Origin: Hofstenia miamia | Taxonomy: Eukaryota > Xenacoelomorpha > Acoela | Direction: 5' to 3' | Assembly: GCA_004352715.1 (NCBI GenBank) | Contig: SCFE01000083.1 | Span: forward strand, 860,355 to 924,354 | Length of the DNA stretch: 64,000 nt | The notes under the pieces: generated by a model | What the model was told of the DNA's origin: nothing | The model's input: only the letters and a program-made list of their open reading frames with translations | Database searches by the model: none | In this document: in pieces, positions 45,150 through 57,433 of the stretch | Layout: each line of letters begins with the position of its first letter | Numbering within the stretch: position 1 is the first letter of the stretch | Translations under genes and position numbers: made by a program

Positions 45150-46316
45150 AATGCATTAAGTATTTTAATAAAAGCTATAGATTCGTTAAGATTTGGACAA
45201 TCGTCATTTACTCATAGTAAATTGCTTGTTGGTCCGCCTAGTACTGGCAAAACGCATGTATTAAAGTCAGCTTTAGCCTACTGTATTTCGCGTAATTTAA
45301 ACACAATTATTACTAGTGTTTCAGAGGGGGCTGTCATTTACATCTCTTGTTACCGATAACTGTAGTTGAAGACATGGTCTTCTTAGTATTCATGTTTTAG
45401 CTGAACAGACTCTATCACGATTATTGTTTGACCCAATTCGTTTAGCATTGTTGCAAGAATAGAAGTCATTTTTATTGAAGAATTTGGGCTAACTGATGCA
45501 TCCCTTTATGAGGTGATAAATTTAGTGTTTCAAGGGATTAAGCAAAACAAGTGTCCGTGGGGTGGAATTTTAGTTATAGGCACAGGTGATCATAAGCAGT
45601 TGCCGCCAGTACAAGGATTACCTATTTGGACTAGCCCACTTTTAATAACAAACTTTCATGTATTTAAATTGCAACATTATGTACGAAGTGCAACTGATGA
45701 GCGACTACAGCAATGTTTAGATTTATTGCGTAACATTAACATCACTGATAATGATTTGGATTTCATCTGTCAATCGTTGCACAGTTGCTGTAAATTTGTA
45801 AGATCTTGGAATGACATTGCAGACTGCTCAATTCTACGGGTCTTTGGCAAACGTGCAGCAGAGTCTGAGGCTATAGAAAAATATCCACAAAATGTGAAGT
45901 CAAATCTAAGAGATTCAGAATATTTCATGTCAACAGCTTTAGATGAGATCAGTAATGATAACGGTTTAACTTGGCTGACATCATCCAGATTCTATTCAAA
46001 ACTAATAAGCAGGAATGTATTAGCACCAGAATCCTTGTTAATACATGTAAGAGGTGTCATGCGTACTACTAATAACGATCCAGCACGCCGTTGGTCTCAG
46101 GGCCAGCTATGTGTAATTCAAGGATTTAATGCTCCTGAAAAAAGCGTGACTGTTCGTATTGCCCGTGCTGGTACCAGAGCTGTTACACCTGATGTAATTG
46201 ACTATTCTCCCGATATTATTTTAAGACCTAATTTAACAAGAAAACAGTATTTAACTGGTAAATTTATTGGTAGACGTACACAGTACCCCTTAACCTCGTC
46301 AGCGTCCAAGTACTAA
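45150..46316 (+). pseudogene. PIF1-family helicase of the Helitron-like element, truncated
   Basis: Walker A reads LLVGPPSTGKTHVLKSA (about 45225-45275), intact. After frame breaks, VIFIEEFGL gives Walker B, then GILVIGTGDHKQLPPVQG, the 'GD..QLPPV' motif, and LLIHVRGVMRTTNNDPARRW and GQLCVIQGF near the C-terminus. The frame ends RRTQYPLTSSASKY-stop: the closing 'A...T.HK.QG' motif VI expected next is missing, so the helicase is C-terminally truncated. The long open frame 45513-46316 has no ATG at its start and is the 3' portion of the broken gene. Confidence 0.75.
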
Positions 46317-46330
46317 ACTTAGTACTTATT

Positions 46331-48454
46331 ATAAACATGTCTACAGCACGCCCATACAGAGACAAATTCATACTATTTCTAACAGTGCATTAAAGTAATG
46401 ATTATTTATAAGTTTTACTACACACAATTAGAATGAGAACTATTACAATTACATTGTCATGACAAGAAAACAAGTCAAGAGTCTAGTTTCTTCTTGTAAT
46501 ACATAGTATTTAAGCATTGCATTGCCTCAATAATTGCTTTGAATATATATCTAAGTGCATATTTGCTATTTATATTCAAACTTTTTGTTAACATTTATTT
46601 TTTATCAGAAAAAAATTTATTTTTCAATTAGTACTAAATTTAGGACTCTGTGACTGTATTGAGCTCATTGACTCACACCTTGAAAAAAATTTACCAACAA
46701 CATGTTAGGAAAAAACTGTATTTTTTACCAATCTATACTTAACCAAATTTGGGCATAATTTTGTAAATAATATTGGTTATATATTTTCAAATGTTGTGGA
46801 ATTCATCTTGCTGAGGCCTTGAAATATCCACAATTCGGAGTGCATTTGTGTAATAATTTTAAGCTTCCAATAATTCAAATTTTCAAATATATTCATATAT
46901 ATATTCTTAAATTATATCCAACTTGTTAATTAATGAGTAGTATTTGTGATTTTTTGTGTCACTTATATCTGTTTCTTAAACATCAATAGATTAATATACC
47001 TAGAACACTTTATTGTTTCAGAACTAAATTTAATTCTGGTTTCAAAATGGCAATTTGAACTATACTATTCAAGTCGGTGTTTGAATGCGTCTTTATGCTT
47101 CAAACAAATTTAACAGGTTTTACATTAAAAATTAATTTGATGTTGACCTTAGTGGCATTAGTATATCTACAGATAGCCTAACTTTATAAGAGTGTACATA
47201 TCTGTTTTCATCCGTATAGTAGAAGACAGTAATTGTTAAGCTTTGTGTATGTTAAAGTCGTTTCAGTTTCGCCTTGCGACTGCTTTCCTTTTATTCTTGC
47301 CTTGTCAGCTGGGATAGTTGTTTCCCCTGACTCATTAACAGCATGAATGACGCCTGTAACATATTTGGCAAAGGCCATAAAGCTAAACATTGCCATGCTT
47401 TTATTGGATATATGTATATGTATATCCCTCTAGGCTTTCAATGATCAAAAATCCTACAGCAGAATAGGTTTTGTTTTCTGCAATACCAATACACACAGTG
47501 TATCCCTCTCCCCACTTTGAATGATGTCTCCAAAGTGGAATCAATTCGCCCTTGTCCAAATCGAAAAAAATAATTTTTCATTTTGGAATTTTTCCTGCAT
47601 GTATATTTCTCCCTAATTTGATGATTATAATTGCAATTAGAATATAAGTGAGAGCGGAGCATCTGCAACATACGCAGAATGGAGCATCACTTTAGAAGTT
47701 TAACGCCGCAATGACAAAATTTGCTTGTAAGTAATTTTTCAAGTTGATCATAATTTTAAACTAAGAATTTAACGTTTAACTAAGTGCAGCATTTAACATT
47801 TAACAAAGTATTAACGGTGTGCAAGTCATTGATAGGTTTGATTGCATTGCTATACTACCGCAATGAAATAACAGTAGATTAGAGCATTGTTTACAGTCTA
47901 TATTAGTTGTCATTTCAATTTAAGAAATAACATCAAATGAAGATAGCAGTTGAGTAAAATAATTATTGCGATCTTATTAGTTTGTACAATAATATTTGAA
48001 ATTTGGCTTAAGTGTATTTATGACCATTTCTATTTTCATATACGTTAAGGTAATTGGAAGAACTATTAAGGATAATCATAATGTAAAAATATGTTATATG
48101 CTCTGTATCTAAGTTAGTTGTTCTTTTTAGGTGGACGTCAACTTCTGTGGAATAGGGCTTATTGGTACAGTTATGTAAATCACATATATATAAGACGAAA
48201 ATATTTCCAAAATATACACGGAAATTTAATTCTTAAAAACAGATAAATACGATAAATATAACAGTGCTTAGCAAAAAATTAAATAGAATTGAATTAAAAA
48301 AAAACCGTTAACAAGAAATTCGAATTAACAAGGCAAATAATATAGTGATAATACATAATAGTTATAGAGCAATTGCAATAATTCTAGACTCAATATACAA
48401 AGATGAAATCTATAAAAAACATTAATATAATGTAATATAAAGTGTAGCGATATA
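46331..48454. other. AT-rich intergenic sequence, nothing recognised
   Basis: Only short open frames without motifs. No repeat pair that I can support. Confidence 0.4.
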
Positions 48455-49756
48455 CAGTTCACGACATTGAAAATGGGACAGTGTGAAATTCTACTTGAGA
48501 AGAAACATTGCATTAATTTAGACAGGTGCCTACATGTACACCGGTTTTTAATCTTACATCAACTTCTTTTGCATTTGATCTCTTGTCTCTGTAACCTATT
48601 CATACGTTTCGTTTGCTTCAGCAGTTTTTATCATGGGTAAACATGTGCCAGATTCAACCAGGAAAATTTTGATTTCGTTATCCATGCAAAACATGAGTTA
48701 CCGCGAAATCTCAGCCAGAACTGGAATCCCAAAAAGCACCGTGGGGCGAATTGTAACTACCTACAGAGAAACCGGGAGAAAAATCGCAAAGCCCAGACGA
48801 GGAAGAGCTATCAAAATTTCCGAAAAAGGCAGGAACTACCTGGGACGCCTTTCTAAAATTTGCCCCCATTTGACTGCTAGAAGGTTGAAAATGGACTGGA
48901 CATGGGGTCACCTGGTTTCACTTAGGACTGTTCAGAGATATTTACAGCGAATGCATCTTAATGGTCGCAAGGCAGCGAGGAAACCAATTTTATCGGACAC
49001 CCAAAGAAAAGCGCGCCTAAAATGGTGTAAGGACCATTCAAAAAACTCTCCAGGAGATTGGAATAAAGTATGCTTCTCCGACGAAACTATCATTGATTTA
49101 TCTGCAAGGAAGGTACAGTATGTACGAAGACCACCTGGAAGCTTTTTACGGTACGATCCGAGATATTTAGCGAGGTATACCCCAAGAGGTGCGTCTTCAA
49201 AAATAATGATTTGGGGGTGTATTTGGTCTTCAGGGCACCGTGTCATGGTTCGCGTTAATGGTAACATGGAAAGTACCCAATATGGAGATATTCTAAGAGA
49301 TTATGTGGCACCCAACATGGAAGACGGATTTTTATTTCAACAGGATAATGCGCCATGCCACACTTCCAATCTATCCCTTGAAAACATGGAAAAACTGGGA
49401 ATTGCCCTACTCCCCGATTGGCCCGCCCGCTCTCCTGACTTAAATATTATAGAAAACCTATGGAAACAGCTTAAAGACCGTATCCAGTACGCTACAGTTC
49501 AGAATTTGGACGAACTCTATGATCTGGTCGAATCACATTTTTACTCGATTCCAGACGAAAATATAAAAAAACTGTATTCCTCTATCCCCGCAAGACTACA
49601 AACTGTCATCAAAGCGAGGGGGTACCCCACAAAGTACTGAACTTTATTTATTTCATCGTTTGACTGTTTGTTTTGCGTTATTCAATACAATATTTGGCAT
49701 TTGTTTACTCGTTTTCTAGTAAAATCGTACTGTCCCATTTTCAATGTCGTGAAATA
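48455..49756. mobile_element. Tc1-like transposon, complete
   Basis: TA then CAGTTCACGACATTGAAAAT on the left. On the right, the reverse complement gives TTCACGACATTGAAAATGGG preceded by a diverged outer end (two changes), then TA (49757-49758). TIRs extend at least 25 bp (through GGGACAGT). One intact transposase. Length about 1.3 kb. Confidence 0.9.
48633..49640 (+). CDS. Tc1-like transposase, intact
   Basis: 335 codons from ATG 48633. The paired-type DNA-binding region has two HTHs: SYREISARTGIPKSTVGRIV and later LVSLRTVQRYLQRM, separated by a GRK/RRGRA-type hook (KPRRGRAIK). The catalytic domain has VCFSDET (Asp 1), FLFQQDNAPCHTS (Asp 2) and SPDLNIIENLW (Glu). I count 35 residues between Asp 2 and Glu. 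It ends with the usual 'IPARLQTVIKARGYPTKY'. No stops or frameshifts, so likely recently active. It cuts and pastes the element at TA sites (family knowledge). Confidence 0.93.
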   Translation: MGKHVPDSTRKILISLSMQNMSYREISARTGIPKSTVGRIVTTYRETGRKIAKPRRGRAIKISEKGRNYLGRLSKICPHLTARRLKMDWTWGHLVSLRTVQRYLQRMHLNGRKAARKPILSDTQRKARLKWCKDHSKNSPGDWNKVCFSDETIIDLSARKVQYVRRPPGSFLRYDPRYLARYTPRGASSKIMIWGCIWSSGHRVMVRVNGNMESTQYGDILRDYVAPNMEDGFLFQQDNAPCHTSNLSLENMEKLGIALLPDWPARSPDLNIIENLWKQLKDRIQYATVQNLDELYDLVESHFYSIPDENIKKLYSSIPARLQTVIKARGYPTKY

Positions 49757-50110
49757 TATTATATATATAAAGATATAATATGTTTTGAAGAGGAATATTA
49801 CAATATAATATAAATAAAGTATACAAGTAACTCAATTAAAAAATAAACATAATGCCAAGAGATAAATGAAGATTTTCTATAATACAGGATATCAAGGCAT
49901 AAAAGGAAAGGAATTTCAATTAAGTTTTTGAAATAGTTTACAGACAAAATTCAAATATAAAATAATTAAGATTTATGGAAAATTGGACACGAAAACATCC
50001 TCTAAATATAAAGTATAAAGATATTCCAACCCGGACAATATGTGAATCAAAATAACAACAATTCGACTAAAATGAAAATTGAGCTTAACATAAGAATATA
50101 GTCTAATCTA
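49757..50110. other. AT-rich spacer between two Tc1-like elements
   Basis: No gene. AT-rich, with ATAATATA-type short repeats similar to those at 51670-51760. Confidence 0.4.
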
Positions 50111-51668
50111 CAGTATTGGCCAGAAATGATCGTACACGTGCGCACAGTGTTCAATGGCCTAATATTCAAGGCCAAACAAATTGCATTTGCTAATGTATAG
50201 AGATGAAGTCATCCAAATATAGTACTTTTAGACAGATTCCAAACTAATATTATACAGAATGTCATCCAAATATTGAAATTCACTATTTTGTTTCAGATCT
50301 TTAGTAATAAATAAAAGTCGCAATAGTATAACCCAATATTGGTGCACAAGAGATATTGATGCACTACGTTTAGGCGGAATAGCTAATAGTGTTTTTTTTC
50401 CAACGCATTGACCAATGAAAATATAACTTTAGTGATATACTGGCATTCCACTAAAGTAATTAATGTGTATATAAGCAACTATTTGTTCATTATTTTAGTT
50501 ATTTTTTGCCATGACTGGACGACAGCTAAGCAACGAAATTCGTGCTAAGATCAAAGTTTTACGAGAAGAAGGATATTCCTACCGAGATATTGGCGCTCGA
50601 CTTGGTGTGAGTATTGATACAGTGCGACGAACACTCGATTTGTATGCCAAAACAGGTGGCTATTGTTTCCCAAAGCGCAGTGGAAGGCGCAAGTGCACCA
50701 CCGAAAGAATGGACAATCAAATCGTGGTGGCCTCAAAGAAAAATCCATTTGCCAGTTCTCTATCTTTGCAAGCCCAACTGCCTCAAAATGGAGGTCCAGT
50801 GCCTTCTGCAAGAACAATACGTCGACGATTATCTGCCGCTGGTCTGCAGGATTTTCGCCCGGCAATGAATCCACGATTGACAATCAAGCAGATCAAGGCC
50901 AGAGTGGCATTTTGCAACAAATACAAGAACTGGACTGATGAACAGTGGCGTCGAGTGATGTTTTCAGATGAGACCACGGTCACACAGCATGCCATGTTCG
51001 TCCGCCATGTGTGCTGGCCGTCTGGAAAGCAGTTTGATAAGCGCTACACACAACCCACTGTTAAAGGAGCGCCGAAGGTGATGATCTGGGGAGCAATAGC
51101 CGCCAGCGGTAGATGCGGACTGTGGTTCATGCCACCAGGGACCACTATCAAGGGGTCCACCTACTTGGAAATTGTGAAGGAAAAGCTGCCAAACTTTATG
51201 CGCATGCGAAATTGCACGTATTTTCAACATGATGGTGCACCTGTACATCAGACGAAAGCAGTAAAGCAGTGGTTTGCCAGTGAGGGAGTCAACGTCATTG
51301 GTCCGTGGCCAGGAAACAGCCCGGACCTCAACGTCATTGAGAATTGTTGGAAGATTGTGAAAGAGAAAGTGGCACTGAAGAATCCTACATCGTCAAAGCA
51401 ATTGCAAGAAGCCATCAAGGAGGTGTGGGTGAAAGAAATCACGCCAGAATTGACCGATAAGCTGGTAACGTCAATGCCAGCTCGCATTGCTTCTGTGCTG
51501 GCTAACAAGGGTGGACACACAAAATATTGATATAAAAGGCGCACTTCATTGCACTCCATATAATCGGTGTAACTGTTATATAAATATATATGTTTGGATG
51601 TAGCAATTCTTACTTTTTGAATATAAACGAATATTTTAGGGGTGTACGATCATTTCTGACCAATACTG
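50111..51668. mobile_element. Second Tc1-like transposon, complete, different family
   Basis: TA (50109-50110) then CAGTATTGGCCAGAAATGAT on the left; reversed right end CAGTATTGGTCAGAAATGAT, then TA (51669-51670). TIRs of at least 27 bp with one mismatch. 1558 bp with an intact transposase. The termini are unrelated beyond CAGT to the element at 48455. Confidence 0.93.
50511..51530 (+). CDS. Tc1-like transposase, intact
   Basis: 339 codons from ATG 50511. HTH 1: SYRDIGARLGVSIDTVRRTL; basic linker FPKRSGRRKCTT; HTH 2 around PSARTIRRRLSAAG. Catalytic residues: VMFSDETTV (Asp 1), YFQHDGAPVHQT (Asp 2) and NSPDLNVIENCW (Glu), again 35 residues between the last two by my count. It ends SMPARIASVLANKGGHTKY. 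GC content is visibly higher than the surroundings, consistent with recent arrival. No stop or shift. Confidence 0.93.
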   Translation: MTGRQLSNEIRAKIKVLREEGYSYRDIGARLGVSIDTVRRTLDLYAKTGGYCFPKRSGRRKCTTERMDNQIVVASKKNPFASSLSLQAQLPQNGGPVPSARTIRRRLSAAGLQDFRPAMNPRLTIKQIKARVAFCNKYKNWTDEQWRRVMFSDETTVTQHAMFVRHVCWPSGKQFDKRYTQPTVKGAPKVMIWGAIAASGRCGLWFMPPGTTIKGSTYLEIVKEKLPNFMRMRNCTYFQHDGAPVHQTKAVKQWFASEGVNVIGPWPGNSPDLNVIENCWKIVKEKVALKNPTSSKQLQEAIKEVWVKEITPELTDKLVTSMPARIASVLANKGGHTKY

Positions 51669-51670
51669 TA

Positions 51671-52504
51671 TGTCAAAATTAACATACACTAATATAATCT
51701 ATGCTAAAATGAGAATAACATAATATAATATAATCTATGTTACAATGAGAATATAATGCAATAATATAACCAAGGATAACAAATAAAAAAATAGGAATTA
51801 AAATTAAAAGCATAAAATGTGATATGAAGCCTATTATCAAAGTATTCAATGTAAAAATTAAATCAGCATGGAAAAATTAAAGCAAGCCAAATTAAAGTTT
51901 ATTAATTGTAAATAACATAAAAAATATCACAAAATATGTGCATTTATATATATGTACCAATAGGCGATACCACGTTAAAAAAACGCGTCTGATAAGTTAC
52001 CTCTTGGGTGACGTGAAAAGCTTACTGTTCATGTATTTTTAGGAAGCTACTCTTCATCAATGATTGATAATCTTAGCAATTTTGCCGATTTTCGACCTTG
52101 AAGTTTCTCCCACCTGATTGAAATAGAATTCAAAATATTTCAAATATGTTCTACTTCATTTCGACAATCAATTTGAAGAAAATATGCATATATTTTGGAA
52201 AAGTGTAGATGATGTATAATAAATATCATTCAAAAAAGTTTTATCTTAAAACATTTAAACTATTGGTAACAATAATAATAATCAAGGGCTTTATAAAGCC
52301 GGTGAAGGCATCTCAATAACAAACATACATTCCAGATAAAAGTTCGAAAACTTCTTTTATCTTGTAATTTAAGTCATTTTTTGTTATAATAACTATACAC
52401 AAAATATCTTGCCCATTTCATCCAACTTTTCAGATGAGATTTCAAATTATTTTTAACAAAAAACACTTGATTGCAGAATATCATAATTTAATCATTGTGA
52501 TTCA
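51671..52504. other. AT-rich spacer
   Basis: No gene. A short perfect palindrome GGCTTTATAAAGCC lies at about 52286-52299. Confidence 0.4.
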
Positions 52505-53542
52505 TTTCAGAGCTTATTTCAATATGAGCCATCGGATTACAAAATTATTTGTGATCTTTTGAACATAGAATGAAGTTATCACGAAATAAATCTATTCCAG
52601 CAAAGTTATCTGAAACTGAAATAATTGGCAACGACATCAATTTACTATTTTTTTATAATGATGATAATATTTCGACAAACCGAACAAGTTTAGATCTTTT
52701 AAGCACTATAAAGTTTAGTGGTCGCGACTTTGTTTTAGTATGCATTAACTTAAATCCTGTTACTTTTATGCGACATTTGGAAAAATCAAATAATTTGAAT
52801 TCGAATAAATGGTGGCGTACGGAGAAAAATACAATTGGTCTTCTTAGTATGGCTTGACCTAATTCGTTTAGCAGTGTTGCAAAGAATAGAAGTCATTTTT
52901 ATTGATGCATCCCTTTATGAGGTGATAAATTTAGTGTTTCAAGGGATTAAGCAAAACAAGTGCCCGTGGGGTGGAATTTTAGTTATAGGCACAGGTGATC
53001 ATAAGCAGGTGCCGTCAGTACAAGGATTACCTATTTGGGCTAGCCCACTTTTAATAACAAACTTTTCATGTATTTCAATTTACGTTGTGCATAATGAAAT
53101 ACTGTATGAAAAAACTCGACAATACTATATGTTTTTTATAGGCGGTCAATTGCAAATGATATGTAACGATCATGAAATACCTTTAATAAGACCATTGAAT
53201 AATGACGTTTTTACCCTTCTAAATATGAATTTTAATAAAACTTCTAAATATTGTTGTCCACGTAAAAATTGCAATGCTTGTCTTTGCAAATTGCATTCTA
53301 ATATCTTTCTAAATTCAAACAACATAAATCATTTTAAAATTCGTCCTTCAGGAAGTACTAGAGTTTGCCATATTATTTCAAATGACGTGCAAATTAATGA
53401 GATAACACGCACTGATAACTCTGTAAATGATGATTTTTTAACTTGGGTGGACTTTACGATGATAACAGTGATTCTTATGAAAATCATGAACACTCAAAGT
53501 CATATGCAGGAACAATCCTTATTTTTTAAAAAGTTTTGGTAG
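52505..53542 (+). mobile_element. Helitron-like element, copy 2 (chimeric)
   Basis: 52570-52830 encodes an N-domain (NDINLLFFYNDDNISTNRTS, FSGRDFVLVCINLNPVTFMR) that is clearly diverged from copy 1. At about 52835 it switches to PIF1 sequence nearly identical to 45370-45655 (GGILVIGTGDHKQVPSVQG). At about 53069 it returns to the N-domain (CPRKNCNACLCKLHSNIF). A segment of about 235 bp of PIF1 from a copy-1-like element is thus embedded in another subfamily's N-domain. 52835-53542 is open in one frame (235 codons) across the chimera. Confidence 0.65.
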
Positions 53543-53821
53543 ATAAACAATTTAATTACATTGAAAGTCTCATGCTTCTTAATAACTGTATGATTTTTTT
53601 TACTTAAGTAGCTTTTATTCTGTTTATCCTTGTACATTCTCTGTACTTACAGTCTGTAAATATTATTTACAAAATATATACAAATAGTGTACATAATATA
53701 TACAAACATATTTACAAAACTGATATCTACAGAAATGTACAAATAAAATAAACTAAGCTAAAACAATAATTAAAATAAACAAAAACAAAAAATAAGTTAA
53801 AAATAGGAAACAAAAATGACA
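53543..53821. other. 3' flank/3' UTR of the LINE (minus strand)
   Basis: TACAAATA-rich sequence just 3' of the LINE ORF on the minus strand; probably LINE 3' UTR. No hairpin like those at 5702 and 12028 was seen. Confidence 0.35.
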
Positions 53822-53825
53822 TATT

Positions 53826-55541
53826 CTAATAATTTCGCCATATATTCAGTTTGTTCGAATATCCTAATTTGAATTGGTTGGCAAGCAGGTTTTGTTTTAA
53901 TAATTTTTTAAATATTTTTAAGTTAGGTGCGTTACGTATATTAGAATCTAGTTTGTTCCATAGGCTACTGGTGTTGGTTGTAAACGAATCTTTCCAATAT
54001 ATATGTTTAATTTGATAGTTATTAATGCATTTATTTGCTCTTTTGTTATAGCTGAGATATTTGTCACCATTACGATTTCCTTTCACACACTTGTACATTT
54101 GAATCAGACTGGAATATATCGTGATGAACGTGGGTGAAAGTATTGATTCTTTGTTTACGTAGTCACCAACTTCATGTTTGCTAATATCAAACATTGTGCA
54201 TATACACCAGTTAAAGATCCTATTTAGTCGTCCCTTCTGTGCAATACTTCAGCTATTCAATAGTATGCATGCGTATCTGTAGTGACTCAACACAAACGCG
54301 GCAACAACTATTTTGCCCCTTGTTATCTGTTTAATTTGTTTTAAGTATTGTATGCCAGCTGCCATCTTTTTAATCTTCCTTCGAACAAACTTATCAAACT
54401 TCAAGCGCGTGTCTATGTCTACCCCTAAATATGTAACAGAATCAGTTGGTTTGATTATTGGTGCATCTTTAGATAGTTGGATCTGTACATTCTTTACTAG
54501 TGGCTTGTTATGGTTATTTGCGAATACGATAAATTGTGTTTTGGATGTATTGACTGTTAACTTATTCTGTCTGAAGAAATTCATTATCTGTCTAAGTCTA
54601 TCTGAAGATGTTTTGTTGAAATTATTGGACTGCTGTGATTACTTATGATGCATATGTCATCAGCATACTGGATTAATTGGCTGTGTTTTATGAACTGTGA
54701 AACATCATTTATATATAAGTTAAATATTATCGGACCTAGTACAGTTCCTTGGGGTACTCCGATATTTCTTATACAGTAGTTCGGAAAAGATGTTATTAAT
54801 TTTGACGCGCTGCTCTCTATTACTCAAAAAACTATTTATAAATATTCGTGAATCTTTATCAAATCCATAGTTTGATAATTTATTATCCAGTATTTTGAAA
54901 TCTAAGCTGTCAAAAGCTTTACTAAGGTCCAATAAAGCTACGCTGCTACTAACATTTTTGTTAAGATTGTAACGAATACTTTCAGTTAGGGTAAGAAGTG
55001 CGTCAGTGGTGCTTAATCCATCTCTAAATCCAAACTGCATAGGTGAAAGAATGTTATAATTTTTTAGGTACGCATTGATTTGAGAGCAAAGTATCTTTTC
55101 AAAAATTTTTGATACTGGATTAGTTACTGCTATTGGTCTGTAATTTAAACAGTCAGAATGATCACCTTTTTTATATACTGGTGTTATGTCAGCTCTTTTT
55201 AGGCTTATAGGAAATGTTGATGTCCGAATAGAGAAGTTAAAGACAAATAGCAAATATTCGTCGAAGTGCCTGATAAATTTCTTGTAGATAAATACTGGGA
55301 TTCCACAGCTGCCACTAGAGATATTTACGTCTAGATTTTTTACGGTTTTTTCAAGTTCAATTTTGTTAATAAAATTAAAACTAAATGTGCTATCGGGTTT
55401 TTCTATTTTCCTTTCGTATGAAACATGCTCACCTTTGTATGATCCCACATTTTGAAAAGTGGAATTCATATAATTTGCTATTGACTTAGAGTTGCATACT
55501 GAGTTTCCATTGACATTAATTTCTTGTATGTCGCACATCAT
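53826..55541 (-). pseudogene. LINE reverse transcriptase to C-terminus, frameshifted (block 1)
   Basis: From 55541: fingers and palm region KKGDHSDCLNYRPIAVTNP, LLDLSKAFDSLDFKIL (motif A Asp), REQRVKINNIF. A one-base insertion near 54780 shifts the frame before GVPQGTVLGP. The other frame carries LIQYADDICII (YADD). Then SKTQFIVFAN, VTYLGVDIDTRLKF (thumb) and, in a further frame from 54194, SLWNKLDSNIRNAPNLKIFK, the closing motif. Three frames and one stop between thumb and tail make it non-coding today. Confidence 0.75.
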
Positions 55542-55963
55542 GTTTTTTTCTTTATTTAAAAACCGGTTAATAAATTTCCATTTGGTTTTAGCTTGTGTTA
55601 TCTTATCGTACANTATTCTAATAATTTCGCCATATATTCAGTTTGTTCGAATATCCTAATTTGAATTGGTTTGCAAGCAGGTTTTGTTTTAATAATTTTT
55701 TAAATATTTTTAAGTTAGGTGCGTTACGTATATTAGAATCTAGTTTGTTCCATTGGCTACTGGTGTTGGTTGTAAACGAATCTTTCCAATANATCATGTT
55801 TTTTTCCTTATTTAAAAACCGGTTAATAAATTTCCATTTGGTTTTAGCTTGTGTTATCTTATCGTACATAATCCTTGACTGTAGTGCTTTGTCTTTGCGC
55901 TTTAGTTTGGAAATTTTCATTTTAACATTCTTGTATGAGGCGAGATTCACAGATGAACTGTTT

Positions 55964-57433
55964 CTACAAAGTTCTTCCCAAGCTTTCTTCCTTTCNATGT
56001 TTTGTTGAAATTATTGGACTGCTGTGATTACTTATGATGCATATGTCATCAGCATACTGGATTAATTGGCTGTGTTTTATGAACTGTGAAACATCATTTA
56101 TATATAAGTTAAATATTATCGGACCTAGTACAGTTTCTATGGGTACTCCGATATTTCTTATACAGTAGTCGGAAAAGATGTTATTAATTTTGACGCGCTG
56201 CTCTCTATTACTCAAAAAACTATTTATAAATATTCGTGAATCTTTATCAAATCCATAGTTTGATAATTTATTATCCAGTATTTTGAAATCTAAGCTGTCA
56301 AAAGCTTTACTAAGGTCCAATAAAGCTACGCTGCTACTAACATTTTTGTTAAGATTGTAACGAATACTTTCAGTTAGGGTAAGAAGTGCGTCAGTGGTGC
56401 TTAATCCATCTCTAAATCCAAACTGCATAGGTGAAAGAATGTTATAATTTTTTAGGTACGCATTGATTTGAGAGCAAAGTATCTTTTCAAAAATTTTTGA
56501 TACTGGATTAGTTACTGCTATTGGTCTGTAATTTAAACAGTCAGAATGATCACCTTTTTTATATACTGGTGTTATGTCAGCTCTTTTTAGGCTTATAGGA
56601 AATGTTGATGTCCGAATAGAGAAGTTAAAGACAAATAGCAAATATTCGTCGAAGTGCCTGATAAATTTCTTGTAGATAAATACTGGGATTCCACAGCTGC
56701 CACTAGAGATATTTACGTCTAGATTTTTTACGGTTTTTTCAAGTTCAATTTTGTTAATAAAATTAAAACTAAATGTGCTATCGGGTTTTTCTATTTTCCT
56801 TTCGTATGAAACATGCTCGCCTTTGTATGATCCCATATTTTGAAAAGTGGAATTCATATAATTAGCTATTGACTTAGAGTTGCATACTGGGTTTCCATTC
56901 ACATTAATTTCTTGTATGTCGCACATCATGTTTTTTTCTTTATTTAAAAACCGGTTAATAAATTTCCATTTGGTTTTAGCTTGTGTTATCTTATCGTACA
57001 TGATCCTTGACTGTAGTGCTTTGTCTTTGCGTTTTAGTTTGGAAATTTTCATTTTAATGTTCTTGTATGAGCCGAGATTCACAGATGAACTGTTTCTACA
57101 AAGTTCTTCCCAAGCTTTCTTCCTTTCGAGTTCTAGTGTTTCAATATGTCTATTTCTAATTTTATTAGGGCTGTCGATCTTAATAAACTTCCATTTGTAT
57201 GGTGCAACCTGGTTTAAGCACCAATTTAGCTGACTTAAAATGAAACTCATCATTTTGTTTGAATCGCACATAGTGTAGAGAATTTCCCAAGGAACGTTTT
57301 TTAGCAACTTAATGAAATGTTCATCATTAAAATTTTTGAAGCTGAGACAGAGTATCCTTTTTCGTTTATTAATGGAAGCTAACTCAGCTGTTGTGTACAG
57401 TACAAGGTTATGATCGGAGAATGAATTAAACAT
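55964..57433 (-). pseudogene. LINE endonuclease end plus reverse transcriptase (block 4)
   Basis: About 480 open codons from 57433 down to the join at 55996. It starts FSDHNLVLY, the last endonuclease motif. Then a linker (ELERKKAWEELCRNSS), the RT fingers, DLSKAFDSLD (motif A) and GVPIETVLGPIIFNLYIND, where the conserved Q-G of G-V-P-Q-G is replaced by I-E. LIQYADDICIIS is intact. The Q-G change is in a motif that positions template and nucleotide, so activity is doubtful. The first Met is inside the endonuclease, so it is not a true start. Confidence 0.75.

Larger units (their letters stand above)
40515..46330 (+). mobile_element. Helitron-like element, best copy (copy 1)
   Basis: Domains occur in the order of Helitron RepHel proteins: N-terminal Cys-rich domain (40540-41519), HUH Rep (41730-42900), a middle region, then a PIF1-family helicase (45150-46316). 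The reading frame is broken by stops and shifts. Single-N joins occur at 40899 (with a duplicated 170-bp flank) and 41816, and a hAT element is inserted at 43133-44059. No TC...CTRR termini could be fixed. A 20-bp imperfect palindrome (AAGTACTAAACTTAGTACTT, 46308-46327) sits at the end of the helicase frame. Confidence 0.75.

Noticed and set aside
46308-46327. Helitron 3' terminal hairpin
   Set aside because: The 20-bp palindrome is suggestive, but no CTRR end follows at the expected 10-12 bases and it overlaps the last codons of the helicase frame.
48711-48911. Antisense ORFs over the two Tc1 transposases (also 48932-49267, 50551-50883, 50964-51559)
   Set aside because: Shadows of the intact transposase genes on the plus strand.
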